Shown here: positions 1 through 11,245 of the stretch, piece by piece
How the letters are laid out: each line of letters begins with the position of its first letter
Numbering within the stretch: position 1 is the first letter of the stretch
From: Ianthella basta
Taxonomy: Eukaryota; Porifera; Demospongiae; Verongiida; Ianthellidae
Assembly: GCA_964019415.1 (NCBI GenBank)
Contig: OZ025870.1
Coordinates: 3,191,908-3,255,907 of the forward strand
Direction: 5' to 3'
DNA: 64,000 nucleotides
Position numbers and translations under genes: made by a program
Notes under the pieces: model-generated
Databases searched by the model: none
Told to the model about the DNA's origin: nothing
Seen by the model: the letters and a program-made list of their open reading frames with translations, nothing else

Positions 1-1297
1 GCATACATAAAATGCAAGGATCCTTGCTGAGCCAGCTTGTAGGGTATGATGGCATCAAAATGGCGGATGCGACAAAGATGTCTACTAACCAGAGTATGCA
101 ATAAACCATGGTTTGATTTACTTTGGTTCAATGTGGACGCTAGATTCCTCCCATAAGTAATGCCCTTTCCTGTTAGCATCAGCAGCACGCTGCTTCTAGG
201 TATCGTCAGATGCAGCAGCCCAGTAGCACTTAAGCCTTAGGCACTGGTGATCCATGACGACTCCATCAACTGACTTGGTCAGTCCATGTTTGCCAGCGTT
301 CTGAGTGCTTCTGCCCCTTTCATTATTGTCTTTTTGTTTGTGAGCAATTGTGCCAGGTAGTAGGGATTTTCAGCCCAAAAATGGCAGACGCAACCTCCCA
401 GCTAACATGCAGCCAACGCACAACTGCAAGGGCAACAAAGATTCTTATGCAGCGTGAAGTGAGGAGGCCAAAAGTTACTTGCTCGCTACAAAACAATTCA
501 TTGATAAACATGGCGGAAGTAATTTAGCCTGCTCATAACTATGGCTGCACACGATTTAGCTATTTCTGTAACTATTTCTCGCATTAGCTACGCGTTTATT
601 CGTGGGTTTTGTGCTTAAAAAGACATTTGAACACCAGAGGCAGGAGAATTCTTAGAGGTACAAGCAGAGCCATTCAATCCACATCACCCAATGGCAACGG
701 CAGTAAAGAAGAATGGACAAGTTGTAGGTCATGTTCCAAGGTCATTAGCTTGCTATACTTACATTTTCCTTCTCAGACAAGGGAACTAGATTGTGTGTGA
801 GGTCACTGGCAGCCCAGTGAATTGTAGCACTGGTTTTGGGCTGGATGTTTCGTGCTTGTATCACATTGATGGATACCAGAACTTTATAATGAAGCTGCAG
901 GACTCACTGAAGGAGTGAAGGATTGTATTAAGAAATTGTTGTCATTTACGTACTTTAAAATCTGTATGGCCGTATTACAGAATAGAGACATCCCTATGGG
1001 GCCACAAAAAGTTGACCGCTATACGCATTAGGCAGGTGACTGCACTAACAAGGTCTTGCGATGTACACTTCAATATGGTGGATTACTCGGAAAGTAGTGT
1101 CGGCGACCAAAAAGGGAGGTGACCACTTTAATAAGGTCACTGTTTACTCAGATCCATTGTATAATTACAAATATATACATATATTATATACATACATACA
1201 GACGCATGGCAACTTCAGCATCAAGATCACTTGCCTCACCTTCCAGCTCAACAATTACATATTGACATAGCTATACCAAGAATATAAATGCCACATC
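1..1297. other. No gene recognised
   Basis: I see no supported exon, RNA or element end here. The remaining 3' exon or exons of copy A should lie in this stretch or beyond the window edge, because the last exon I can place ends at a splice donor at 1337. Short ORFs here show no family resemblance. Confidence 0.4.
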
Positions 1298-1337
1298 AAT
1301 TGCACATTAGTGCGAATAAATTTCCTTCATTCTGTAC

Positions 1338-2088
1338 CTCTGCAGGCAATCCCACTCCAGTGGTGTATCTGTATCTGACTCTTCCTGGTCTGTACTCTTC
1401 TGCCTCCCTCACAGTGGTCATCTCTGGAGACTGATGTAGGAGCCACTGGTTACAGGAGTCCTCCTCCCCCTCATGGACACAGTCAGCCAGCCAACGTTGG
1501 TGGTAGCTGGTGAATTGGTTCATACGGTGGGCACTGGCTGCAGTCTGTATGGATAAAGGACATTTAATCGCTGAACAGATCGAAGATAAGAAATAAAGTA
1601 GAGCATGAAGAAGATAGCAAAATGGGAGGAGGGCAGTGGCAGATCTAGAGGGGGATCCAGGCGTGCAAAGAAACCCCCCTTTTGCTAGTAATAAGTAAGA
1701 TTTGGGGCCGTTTTTAGACCAGAAAGAGGTGCAGTGGTCATATATTAGGGACGCTGTGTGTATCCTACTACTTTAGAACTCCCCTTTTGGAAATACTACG
1801 TACATCCATCACTGGAGGGGATTATATGACTAGAGATTGTGGGTAATACTGGGCAAAGCTAATGCACATGAAGTGAAGAAAGAGATCTACAGGAAGAATG
1901 TAGACATGCAATTACACAATTACATTCATTGCAATCCTGCATAATGGAACACTACTTCCGCTAAAAGGAGCACATTAAACCATGCTCACTATAGCATGCC
2001 ATAAACTCTTCGCACAGACGCACACACATACACAGTCATACAGTACACACACACACACACACACAAACACAGACTCAATCACACACAC

Positions 2089-2162
<74 letters not shown>

Positions 2163-2661
2163 CATACACACACATACAGTACACTCACACACACACACAC
2201 AACCACACAATCACCTGTCTGCTTTTCTTCAGTGCCCCTCTCCAGTATATCCACTCTGTGCCACTTTCTGCCGGCATCGCCTCGGACTCAGGGTCCCTCC
2301 TGAACTTCACTTCCCCTTCTACCTCAACACTATCCTGTGCCTGCTTCATGGAGGAGGATGCAGGGAGAGCTGCGCCACAACCCATGCCTGAGACCTTCAG
2401 CCACCAGCGGTGTCTGTGAGCCCTACAGAGCAAGGCAGATACATCTCAATGCATCGAGTGTTTTGCAGTACGTACAACACAGGCAGAGTTGGTGAGATGC
2501 ACACAAGTGATACAAATGCAGAACAGTACTTGTACTCTACAAATCATGCCATATACAGCGTGAGTATATATAGCAAAGACTAGGCACATGCAATGTCCCG
2601 TATAGCAGTGACCGCAATGTACAAACCTCTTTATCAGCTGAGAATCCCTGTCAGCGTCACT
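1338..2661 (-). CDS. Copy A exons 13-15: unrecognised conserved C-terminus
   Basis: Exons 2661-2627, 2422-2215 and 1544-1338. Conserved Trp-rich blocks are AHRHRWWLKVS, GTEWIYWRGALK, YHQRWLADCV and YRPGRVRYRYTTGVGLPA, all strongly kept in copy B. I do not recognise the fold. Exon 14 ends at a donor that runs into a (CA)n tract on the plus strand. Confidence 0.7.
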
Positions 2662-5600
2662 CTGTTAAGATATAAAAGGATGCAATACTCAATAAACACA
2701 GTCTCAGGGTATGCAAAATATTAACTCCAGCATCAGCATTCCATTTTCCATGAAATGGTAGCAATTCAACTGCTATTACACCAATTAGCTATCACAATCA
2801 GATGACCTTGTGCCTGTACATCATGACAGGGTATTTCTTAGTGATTGATATGGAAGCCTTTTACATGGGAACTGGCTCGAGGCCGTGAAAGGTGAATGTA
2901 TCATATACATGCCAGTTACAAAAGGACAACTTGAGTTTACATACAGTGAAGTTTTCAGCATTAATCTTTCAGTGACGGGTCACCCTTCCAGGTACCTTGT
3001 GTTAGCACAAAGGAATCCTTGAAATCTTCAGGCCAAGGTATGCAATGACTTTGCAAAAAATGTCATGCAAGGAGCACTTTCAAGCTTACTTAAGAAATTG
3101 TGCCTGTATTTGTATGCACACAAATTTTGAGGACTATATAAGGTTTGTAAATTTTGCGAGTTAGGGGACGCATTTGCAAAGTAATACGTAAATGTGGGCT
3201 TCCATGCAAAAACATGCCTTCGTGTATATTAAATTAAATTTGGAGGTACTATCATTACACATCAGCAAGTACCCAAGCAAGGGGTATCCATGAAACACAC
3301 ATACTGCAAAATTTGTATGCAGTCGTCGTGGCAATTATAGCTCTCCCTATAAGTACATATACATCCCTTCCCACATTTGTACACACGTAGCTCACTTCTA
3401 TGCCTTCCCCCAACCCACCTTCCCCTCCAGTTGTGGGTAGTTCTCTGTGAGGAATTCTGTAATGTCATTTCGTCCCAGCCTGCGAGCAATGTCCAGGCAA
3501 GTCTCACCATTTTCATCCCTGTCAAGCACTCTGTCTCCAAACTTAGGACAGAGGTACTGCAGGACAGGTAGGTGGCCTCTGTAGGCTGCCAAGTGGAGGG
3601 CATTCTGGGAGTTCTGGAGGAGATTACAATTGTGCTTTTGTTATGTGATATGTGTGATGTGATTGTGTATGCATATATGTGCAAATGCTTAGCAGGAAGC
3701 CTTCCTATAATAATATGCACCTTCATATTGTGGAAGACATCTCCATCGTATTGTGCCGATAGTGTTCTGACAAAGTCAGTGTACCCCTTTTCTGCGGCTA
3801 TTAATATAGGAGTCCTGCCATCCTGTGAAGCAAAAGCAAACCACAGCACTTTATTCCTTTAACGAAGATACAGTATACTGACAAACCAATGCAGCATCAC
3901 AGTATTTCCCTCAAGGATTACTGTGCCTTGCAACTAGCTTACTCATCGCATTCACCCTTTGACTCTCATTGCTATTGTGACTTCTCACTGCCCTCCCCCC
4001 TCCCACACACACACACTCTCAGTCCTCATCCTTTTTTCCTTCTAAGTGGAACCATACAGTATCTCCATTCTCATCATAGCACTATTCCTCGGTATTCTAC
4101 ATTCCTACCTTGTCTTCCACATTCACAAATTGCTTCACCAGGTGCTGTACCACTGACAGACTACCCTTTGCTGCAGCTTGCAGCATTGCCGTGGTAACAG
4201 GGTCTGAGGTGGGTAGACTCTGCATAGAAAAATAATTTACAAGAGTATGAGAAAAAATGGGAGTAGACTGAACAGAGGTTCAAAGAGGGAAGAGAATGGT
4301 GTGAGTGCAACAATAAACAACGTATACTAATGAGAAGTTTATACCTGGAGCAAATGTACATACCTGAGTGATCATATTCATGTCATGGTCATATTTCTCA
4401 GTCTGCTGAATCAGCATCTTCTGCAGAGCACTCATCTCAGACTCTAGATCCTCCATCTGTTGTGCCTGAGCTGCTACTTTATTCACTGCAGACTGGGCAG
4501 CTGGCTCAGGGGGAGGTGGTGGTAGACGATTGTGAGTTGCAGGAGCGAGAGATGTCTGGAGTCTAGAAGGCAGATCCACCTGTAGTAAGAAAAAACTGGG
4601 ATCATGCACAACACTCCAGATCCAGAGCTTAGTGCCTTAGTCCCACCATCTTTCTCACCTGTGTCCTCAGTAATGTCAGCTGTCTCTCCTCAAGGCTGGT
4701 GATCTCTTGGCGAAGACGGCCCTCCTCCTCATGACTGGCCTTCAGCTTGATCTGCAAGGCTGTGTTGCCATGAATCAGGTCAAACCTTTTTCGCTCAGAC
4801 ACCTTCAATTCATCCTCCAACTCCTGGACACGGGACAGCAGCTCAATACTGCCAGCCACTGTTTCCTTTCCCTCGTATTTGGTTTCCTTTTCCTCTTCCA
4901 CCTTACAAGGGAACCCTCCCCCAGACTGTCCAAGGAAGAACAGTGAATGTATGACCATACAGATACAAGATGATGTGGTAGAGGCTCATGCTATGGCATT
5001 TTGATCAGGGAGGAATGGGGTTGTTCAACACGTAGAAAAGGAAAGGTAAATTACTGAGATGTTTCAACCACAAGGATCTTCATCAGTCCCAAAACGTATA
5101 TTGAATGATGAAGACCCTTGTGGTTGAAATGTCTCACTAGTACACCTTTCCTTTGTCACGTGTTGCTTAACAACAATCCTATTCCCATCATACAGATATA
5201 CAAACTACTGGTAAGTCAAAGAATACGACTAGGTGCATGGACATGTAGGCAGATCTCCGAAGTAGTAAGTACATATGTATAGTTACTGCATAAAGGGTAT
5301 TCAGTCTGAACTGATCATGAAGAGGAATATATAATTATAAGGATTACAAATCACATCATCTGTAGAGTCCTATCATTTGCATACCACACTCACGGGTACA
5401 GTGAGAGGCTGAACGTTCGCTGATTCTTGGCCTGCATCCAACAGATTGGGTTCAGCTCCAACTTCTTCTGAATGGGCAAATCACACATGAGATTTTTCAC
5501 TAGCAACACATTGCAAGAATCAATTTCAGATTAATTACTAGGTAAGAAGGTACACATACATGCACATGCCTGTGTACGAACCATGTGATTTCCAGTGCTC

Positions 5601-8600
5601 GGCAATCCTTCTGGTACCAAGCGGACAACCAGATAAAGGTTCCTGTGTATGGAACAAGGAAATAAATCAATAAGTCATTGCATGGTTCAGGAATCCAGGG
5701 AATGCTAAATCACCGCACCAACAAAATGGATATTAATTTGTTCTTCCTGACTGTATAACATACAACGTAGCATACATTATCAATGGTGTCACTTGTGAAA
5801 TACTGTATGGTGGAAAATACATATTGGTGAGGATTCAGATCTGGCAATTTGGGGTTTTTAAAATTTGCCAAAATTCAAATCCTTGCCAATAATTCTGGCT
5901 GTCTACAGAGTATAGCGTTAGCTTTGCTTAGCTAGACTGCCATTTTTGCTCTGACTAGTATAGCATTTATAGTGTAGGACACTGTTACAAGCAGTCTACA
6001 AGTATACACTGCAGTCGATTTGGACCTAAGGATCTATAGAACGAAGTAGCTGTGCTCAAGTGTGGCACTCTCTAAGGGAAGGAAAAGGGGCAGTGAACAT
6101 ATGCATGCGTTGTGAGGGTGGTCTCTTGTGCTTGATAAAGATGCAAAATAAGACCAGAAAGAAAGACAGTGCGACTCACGGCCACTACATAGGATACATC
6201 TCTAGAGGAGATTGAGCGACCAATGACAAAAGGGTTAACCCGTTAGGACCCAATTTCAAACTTCGCGCTCGTGTACTGGGAGCCCAACTTTAAAATGGCG
6301 GCTACGTACAAGCCCCTTACTTTTGCTTTTCGTGGCTTTCCTGGCTTTCCTTGCGCAAAATAATGACATTGGGTGTTGCATTCCATGGTGCCGTTTTTAG
6401 AAAGGCTCTGAAATGTTCGTGATCTAGCTCTAGATTCTTCGCAAGCGTGTGCAGCCAAAGAAGACGAGAACGGTAAGCGAACACTTGTATTTTACTTGCT
6501 GGCACTTCTTTGACCCAGAAAAGGACCTAGGAGCCGCTCTAGCTGCTGGACTATTTGTTCAACAGCCGACTGCATTCGTTCTTATCACTACGTGGTACGT
6601 GGTAGCTTTCTGGTCATGCACCAAAATGGTGCGTAACTTCGCAAAACGTTCGGCGCTTGATTGCGCGGCACGAGAACGACCAGAAGAGACGGCGTGAGTC
6701 TGAAATGATGGCCAAATGACTACTGGGCGTGCTGTGAAACGTTCGTACCATTCCTCCGTTCTTGGCAGCCAAACGAAGGGAAAGTTCGTCTTGACGCAAA
6801 TCTGCGCCAATGGGCCTTAAGCGCATACAAATATTTGACGCAAATTGTGTCTATGGATCCTAATGGGTTAAAGTTGGAAGGTACACTGCTGAATCCACAT
6901 GAAACAAGAGCCAATGACTAGTCCTCAACTGGTGCATATGGTTGTGAAATTATCGGAATTAAAGACTCAGAATCTGCTAAATGTAAAACCCATCAAAATT
7001 CTTTCGTGGCAAACCTACCAAATTTTGTGCCCACAAATATTTCCCATTTTACGGTATAGTACAAAACTGGTGCAAAAGTCATATACAGTACATAGATACT
7101 GCTAGCATTGACATACAGCTATACATACCTTGATGCCTGGGTCGACCAAGCAGTACATCAGATATGGGAGGATCTGTGCAAATTAAGGATTACATAATTG
7201 TTAATATTTCAGTCAACCCAAAAATGCTACAACACTATTAGATATGCAAAGATTACTATATTTACATTGGCTATGCTTGTGGAAATCCTCAGTGGTAGTG
7301 CGTGCACATATACTAAACTCTAAAGTCTCACCTCTGTCACTTGCAAAAGGTCAGCAGTGAAAGGTGTGCTTCCCCTGAGCAGTGTGAAGAAACAGCCTAT
7401 GGAAGGCTTAAAGGTGAACCCTGAGATGGCCACCTCTATGACGTCTAGCTCCAGGAAAACCCACACAGTCTCCAACTGAGCACTGCATTGGATAATACTG
7501 TAGGTGAACCCGTTGGGAACAAGGAAGGTGACAGTTGTGCTCTGGCGCTCCACAGCATCAAGACAGATGATTTTCTCTGCGGGGATGCCAATAGCTTTGC
7601 TGAGGATACGAACTTGGAGACGATGGCAATCCTCGCAAGTAAATTCTTCAAAAGGCTTGGATGAAGTTATTTCAACTGGAACTAGCTCAGTTGTTGCAAC
7701 AAGTTGTTTGCCTTCCACGTCGCTCTCAAATTTATTTCTCCTAATAATGTGATCTTTCACTAGTGTTGCCTTCTGATAAATGGCAAGGTGAAGGTTGTAG
7801 TGTGAAAGAATGGCTTCAGCAACTTCCCGTTCAAGGGCCTTGGCAGGGATTGCATCCACAGCTTGCTCCAGGAAAGTGGTACAGTCCCATTTCGCTTTGA
7901 CTGACATTTGACTGAGGAGCTTGCTGACTGAGTCTGCCAGCTGAATATCACATGGTTTCACACATACTTCCTCTTCATGGAGGCTCAGTTGAATGTAGGT
8001 ATCGGCTGCATCTTTCACTGCATCCAAGTGTGGCTCCAGCAGTCGAGCGAGGCGTTTTAAGGCATTGGCATAGAGTAGTCGAATTGCTTGATCACCTTTG
8101 GCATGCACGCTCTTCATATCTTGTCTCTCCAAGTCCATTTTCATCTTCATGTACTCATCCATTGTCCTCTTCTCGGCAGTGTAACAAGGGATGTCTCCTG
8201 AACTTGCAGATGATCTAGATCGCTTCCTCTTCAACACTACAATTATGAAGAACACACGGGAAGTGTCTTATGAAGACATGCAGACCATGAGTACATTGAT
8301 TGTGAGGACACACATGGAAGGGTGGCACAAACATGAACCTGCACATGCCTTTAGTACTAGTGCATATGTATAGCATTACTGTATGTACAGGGGTGTAGGA
8401 AGTCTTTCAAAACTACAATTCGCAGGGGTACAAAGTGTGCATCTAAATCCCAGATAACTGAATCAGGTAACAGACAAAATTTTCAGTATCTCCTCTTTAA
8501 GTTACCTGACACAGGTAAGCTGAATACTTTTGTTCCCCTTTCTCCTTGCATTTGGCCCCCTTGGGAGAGTTGGAGGGGCACGTCACTGCGCATGCCTCCT

Positions 8601-9163
8601 TCCACACGGTACTCAATGGCCTTCAGACCACCAGATTGATCTATGCATGTGTAAGCAGGTAATAGAGCAATAATATGAGATGACAGACAAATACAATTGA
8701 AAGTGAATCAGAGTGAATAGTTGTATATGTACTATACACATAATTACATGCAACTCAATGACAATTAATAACATACATGCAACTCAACAGCGTTGAATAA
8801 CAACTAGGTCTGTAAATTGCAATGTAACCAAAGACACTGGCAAAACTCCATACCCTTAGATTTCTGACATTCTTCAAATAGTTGGGCAGATTCTTCTATC
8901 TTGTGTGCCCATACTTCATTACCGCTGTCCCTGAGCATCTTCAAGAATGTGTCAAACTCCTTGTTACCTTTTCCCCGCAAGATGCCAATGATCCTACCAA
9001 CCCGTTCACAGCCTCCCTGTACTTCTTCAACATGCTTCCTCTCCAGTTCGGTCATGAACCCTCCTGCAGGCCTTTCCAGGCGACCAACAAGGTCCGTCAT
9101 ACCCAGATTCACCTTCAGCTCATTCTCCAAGCTGACCAGAGCATACTTCTTCCAGCTGTCCAT
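1338..9163 (-). CDS. CARD / helix-strand module / coiled-coil / ankyrin protein, copy A (14 coding exons, 3' incomplete)
   Basis: Inferred role: an intracellular death-fold adaptor or sensor. Coding exons in transcript order are 9163-8854, 8640-8506, 8236-7332, 7173-7129, 5642-5582, 5467-5394, 4925-4659, 4579-4364, 4219-4109, 3822-3721, 3613-3419, 2661-2627, 2422-2215 and 1544-1338. They join in one open frame of 957 codons with GT-AG introns. Residues: CARD 1-103, linker 104-148, module 149-450, linker 451-510, coiled coil 511-599, Pro-rich plus helix 600-671, four ankyrin repeats 672-807, unrecognised C-terminus 808-957. No stop is reached before a donor at 1337, so the 3' end is missing. 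The start ATG at 9163 is chosen because the paralogue has an in-frame TAG just upstream of the same ATG. Copy B matches exon by exon with identical phases, which argues that both are functional. Confidence 0.8.
1634..1816. mobile_element. Candidate short MITE in intron 14 of copy A
   Basis: Begins CAGTGGCAGATCTAG and ends TACATCCATCACTG, an imperfect inverted pair. It is followed by GAGG, which is also found just before it. No coding capacity. The family is not certain. Confidence 0.3.
2043..2204. repeat. (CA)n microsatellite at the 5' end of intron 14, copy A
   Basis: An interrupted CA array of about 160 bp that ends about 10 bp from the splice donor at 2214. The paralogous intron of copy B has a (CA)n tract in the same place (27003-27096). 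Confidence 0.85.
3419..4219 (-). CDS. Copy A exons 10-12: four ankyrin repeats
   Basis: Exons 4219-4109, 3822-3721 and 3613-3419, all phase 0. Repeat signatures are AMLQAAAKGSLSVVQHLV, TPILIAAEKGYTDFVRTL, NALHLAAYRGHLPVLQYL and ETCLDIARRLGRNDITEFL. The four repeats would make a small protein-binding surface. The exon structure is identical in copy B. Confidence 0.85.
4364..4925 (-). CDS. Copy A exons 8-9: coiled coil and proline-rich segment
   Basis: Exon 8 (4925-4659) is rich in Glu, Leu and Lys with heptad spacing (ELLSRVQELEDELKVSERKR). Exon 9 (4579-4364) has LPPPPPEP followed by another helix ending MLIQQTEKYDHDMNMITQ. This suggests oligomerisation and a possible SH3/WW ligand. The 5' end of exon 8 is uncertain: the first eight codons are absent from copy B, whose acceptor lies further in. 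Confidence 0.7.
4956..5198. mobile_element. Foldback insertion with hammerhead-like motifs, intron 7 of copy A
   Basis: Two inverted arms of about 80 bp meet near 5093-5103. Each arm contains GATGAAGA, a short stem, TTGTGGTTGAAA and then TCTCA. The minus-strand arm (5092-5060) gives CUGAUGA, a 4-bp stem II with UUGU loop, then GAAAC, which is the hammerhead core order. The 10-bp CATACAGATA flanks the insertion (4956-4965 and 5189-5198). The equivalent intron of copy B is only about 115 bp and lacks it. Confidence 0.6.
5394..7173 (-). CDS. Copy A exons 5-7: short linker exons
   Basis: Exons 7173-7129 (45 nt, ILPYLMYCLVDPGIK), 5642-5582 (61 nt, PLGTRRIAEHWKSH) and 5467-5394 (74 nt, ending NVQPLTVP). 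Lengths are identical in copy B. The RRIAEHW segment resembles the start of a helix packed against a death fold but is too short to classify. The intron between exons 5 and 6 carries a piggyBac-like MITE absent from copy B. Confidence 0.65.
6235..6871. mobile_element. piggyBac-like MITE, intron 5 of copy A
   Basis: TTAA at 6235-6238 and 6868-6871 flank inverted ends CCCGTTAGGACCCA and CCCATTAGGATCCA. TTAA targets and CCC-starting ends are the piggyBac pattern. The interior has no transposase. The matching intron of copy B (about 280 bp) lacks the element. Confidence 0.65.
7332..8236 (-). CDS. Copy A exon 4: helix-strand module
   Basis: A single 905-nt exon, the same length in copy B. It starts with a basic stretch (VLKRKRSRSS, possibly a nuclear signal), then long amphipathic helices around residues 170-320, then a strand-rich half. 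The second half has the motif series VRILSKAIGIPAEKI, then STTVTFLVP, then VIEVAISGFTF. The same series is seen in gene D as FLVDKLGVS, then GSVVLFFYIP, then VKVEGHFSF. I know of no named family to assign, so I treat it as an undescribed module shared by the genes in this window. Confidence 0.75.
8506..8640 (-). CDS. Copy A exon 3: Gly/Gln-rich linker
   Basis: Encodes 45 residues beginning DQSGGLKAIEYRVEGG. Phase 1 to phase 1. Copy B has the same exon with two codons fewer (39684-39556). No domain recognised; probably a flexible linker between CARD and module. Confidence 0.7.
8854..9163 (-). CDS. Copy A exon 2: CARD
   Basis: About 103 residues beginning MDSWKKYALV. The core reads as a six-helix CARD: a hydrophobic helix (NLGMTDLVGRL), a GFMTELE turn like the G-x-L-T/S-x-E of CARDs, then RIIGILRGKGNKEFDTFLKM, which matches the CARD helix 4-5 pattern (LLxxLxxKGxxAFxxFLxxL), and SGNEVWA. 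The exon starts after acceptor TTACAG and ends at GTATGG, phase 1. A death-effector or pyrin fold is a less likely reading. Confidence 0.75.
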
Positions 9164-9748
9164 TGGAGACGAAAAGGCTGTAACAAGGCAAAACAAATGA
9201 CATAAAGTGGGACAGCTCTTCAGCAAAGAAACAAGCTGCATTGTTATTTAACATCAGTAGCAGTCAGTAGCACACCACACTCCTCACTATGCCCCATAGT
9301 CTTTACTAACACTTAAAGTTCATACACATAAGGTAAAACTGGGAATTTCATCACTGCTTTTACCAGGGTAGTTCTGTCACGTGTTTCTGTAAGTATATTC
9401 CTTGAGAAAGAGTGTGATCACTCTCGCATACTTTAAGACTAGAGTGGGCACTAAGTAGGTTGTCTATAGGCAGTGTTGTGTTCTGCTATGTTCAAAAGCA
9501 GTTATAATGGAAAAGTATCAAGACTGTTAAATGATGGAATTACCTTAGTGACAGAAATACACCAGATTGCCTTACACACAATTAAAATACATGAGAGGCA
9601 GTTCTGTATACAGTAGAGTTACAAATGTACTCGAAAGCAAGAGGTAGAGCTAAAATAGTTCCTGCGCTATGACTAAACAATGAAACACTTCTACGTCTCA
9701 CGCACACATCAAGTGATGCTGTAGTGAGCCAATTAGCTACGTAGCTAT

Positions 9749-9808
9749 GTGCCATCATAGATTATCTAAACTACGCAACCGCGTAGTTTAGATAATCAAT
9801 GGTGCCAT
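9749..9808. mobile_element. 46-bp palindrome with 7-bp target duplication, intron 1 of copy A
   Basis: Arms 9756-9776 and 9781-9801 (21 nt, one mismatch) around the loop AACC form a near-perfect hairpin. GTGCCAT occurs directly on both sides (9749-9755 and 9802-9808). Copy B has a single GTGCCAT at the matching place and no palindrome, so this reads as a minimal insertion. Confidence 0.65.
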
Positions 9809-9943
9809 TATTAAAGTAAAATTCGAATGTACGCGCTGCTACAGTGAGTGAGATAGGAGATGGGTGAGGTAGAGCCCTTAGCTGCCCAAAGCTATAGCTA
9901 GGTACTGCCCTTAACCTCAAACTAGATACAGTACAACACTCAC

Positions 9944-10232
9944 CTGTCCTGGGTTTCCCAGATGCAATATGCGGTATTAATTCTTGAGAGAACAAATTCC
10001 AAATCGAAAAGACGGATTTCCAACCGCCTAGTGAGGAACCAGGCTTGTACCCAGACGCATTTTCGGCCTTACCGCCATTATAGGGAGTGGAGTGGGCGAA
10101 GAAGCGGACACTGAGTAAAGCCATAGATACTAGAGCGACCACAGTAATGTGGAATGCTGAAAGTGGTATGTGCTGATTAGCAAATGGCCGCCAGAGAAGA
10201 TTAGAAAAGCTCGAAATCGGAATTGGGGCCAA
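9944..10232 (-). promoter_or_regulatory. 5' leader exon of copy A with upstream ORF and ATGGCGG box
   Basis: The exon ends at donor GTGAGTG (intron begins at 9943). Its 5' limit is a guess. It contains TATAATGGCGGTAAGG, close to a YY1-type ATGGCGG element, and that ATG (10078) opens a 16-codon ORF ending in TAG at 10028. The matching exon of copy B (41504-41454) has an ORF of the same length, start and stop. A second frame is also open here in both copies, but upstream indels shift it, so I read the exon as untranslated leader. Confidence 0.55.
10028..10078 (-). CDS. Upstream ORF of copy A, 16 codons
   Basis: Begins MAVRPK and ends LVPH followed by TAG. Eleven of the 16 residues are identical in copy B (41454-41504). 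It may lower or condition translation of the downstream CARD protein; that is inference. Confidence 0.4.
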   Translation of the reverse strand: MAVRPKMRLGTSLVPH

Positions 10233-10846
10233 TGGCTAGCTACAGTTGGCTACCCAGCTCAAGTTGAAAGATGTAAGGTAAACCGGGGTGATTTCGTCAC
10301 TTTATAGGGTAATTCCGTCACTAGGGTTCTGTCTCAACTCTTGTTCCTTCGCGGTGGGCTTTTAGCTCACCACAACACCGCGATTTTACAACCTATCCAC
10401 TGCACTCTCTAAACCTAGACGGATGTGAGCACGCTCCTTCTCCATAAGTGGTCGTAGACTCACACGGTATTCATACGAGAACGATGCTATGTGAGAACAA
10501 GCTTCATGCTGGAGAAACTCCGATGGATGAATCATCAATGCCACTCACTATGGGTCAGTTGCTTGTACATGCATTGTCATGATCACCTACATATACAGGA
10601 CTTCTCACGGTTTGCTTGTATTGTTATTAGTCTTGCATTAAATTTTATATTATCCTATTGCTGTCCAACCCGTCTATTTTCTCTTCATTGTGCTTTTCTC
10701 TATCTCTTCCCTTCCGCTTTCCATCCTCTTTCTTCTCCCGCTTCCTCTTCCTCTCCATTTCCTCTCCCTTCTCTCTCTCTCTCTTTCTCTCCCTCCTCCT
10801 CCTCTTTCCCCACTCTGCCCTCACACCTCCTCCCCTCTTCTCTCAG
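10233..10846. other. Spacer with polypyrimidine tract
   Basis: Lies between the divergent copy A leader and the ALDH remnant. 10690-10850 is a long C/T-rich tract on the plus strand that ends in an AG acceptor at 10845-10846. A short repeat resembling intron 1 (TTCGTCAC, TTCCGTCAC) occurs near 10290-10325. No gene is seen; the promoter of copy A is expected at its left edge. Confidence 0.4.
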
Positions 10847-11155
10847 TTGCTTGCCCAAGCTGCTCCAGTCCAACCGAGCTAATGTGATGTTTGGCAGACA
10901 AAATGATCCCTCCTCATACTACAATGCTCTCACTATCCTCTCTGACATGGAAAAAGCAGACCCTGTGATGATGGAGGAGATGGGACCTGCATAAACATAT
11001 CATCTGGTAGAGTGTACAGTAATTTGTCAATGGTCTCCCTTGAGTGACCAAGCTTCTCCTTCCCCTCCCTCCCCTCCCCTAGTTGTTTGGTCTTATGTTG
11101 CCAGTACTGACAATCAACAGCATCGAGGAGGCTGTGGATTACATTAGAAACAGGT

Positions 11156-11245
<90 letters not shown>

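Noticed and set aside
1975-2433. ORFs over the CA tract
   Set aside because: Made of microsatellite codons; only the minus-strand exon 2422-2215 is real.
9771-10232. 153-codon minus-strand ORF over the copy A leader
   Set aside because: Copy B has indels that break this frame upstream, and the frame runs through a splice donor; read as leader.
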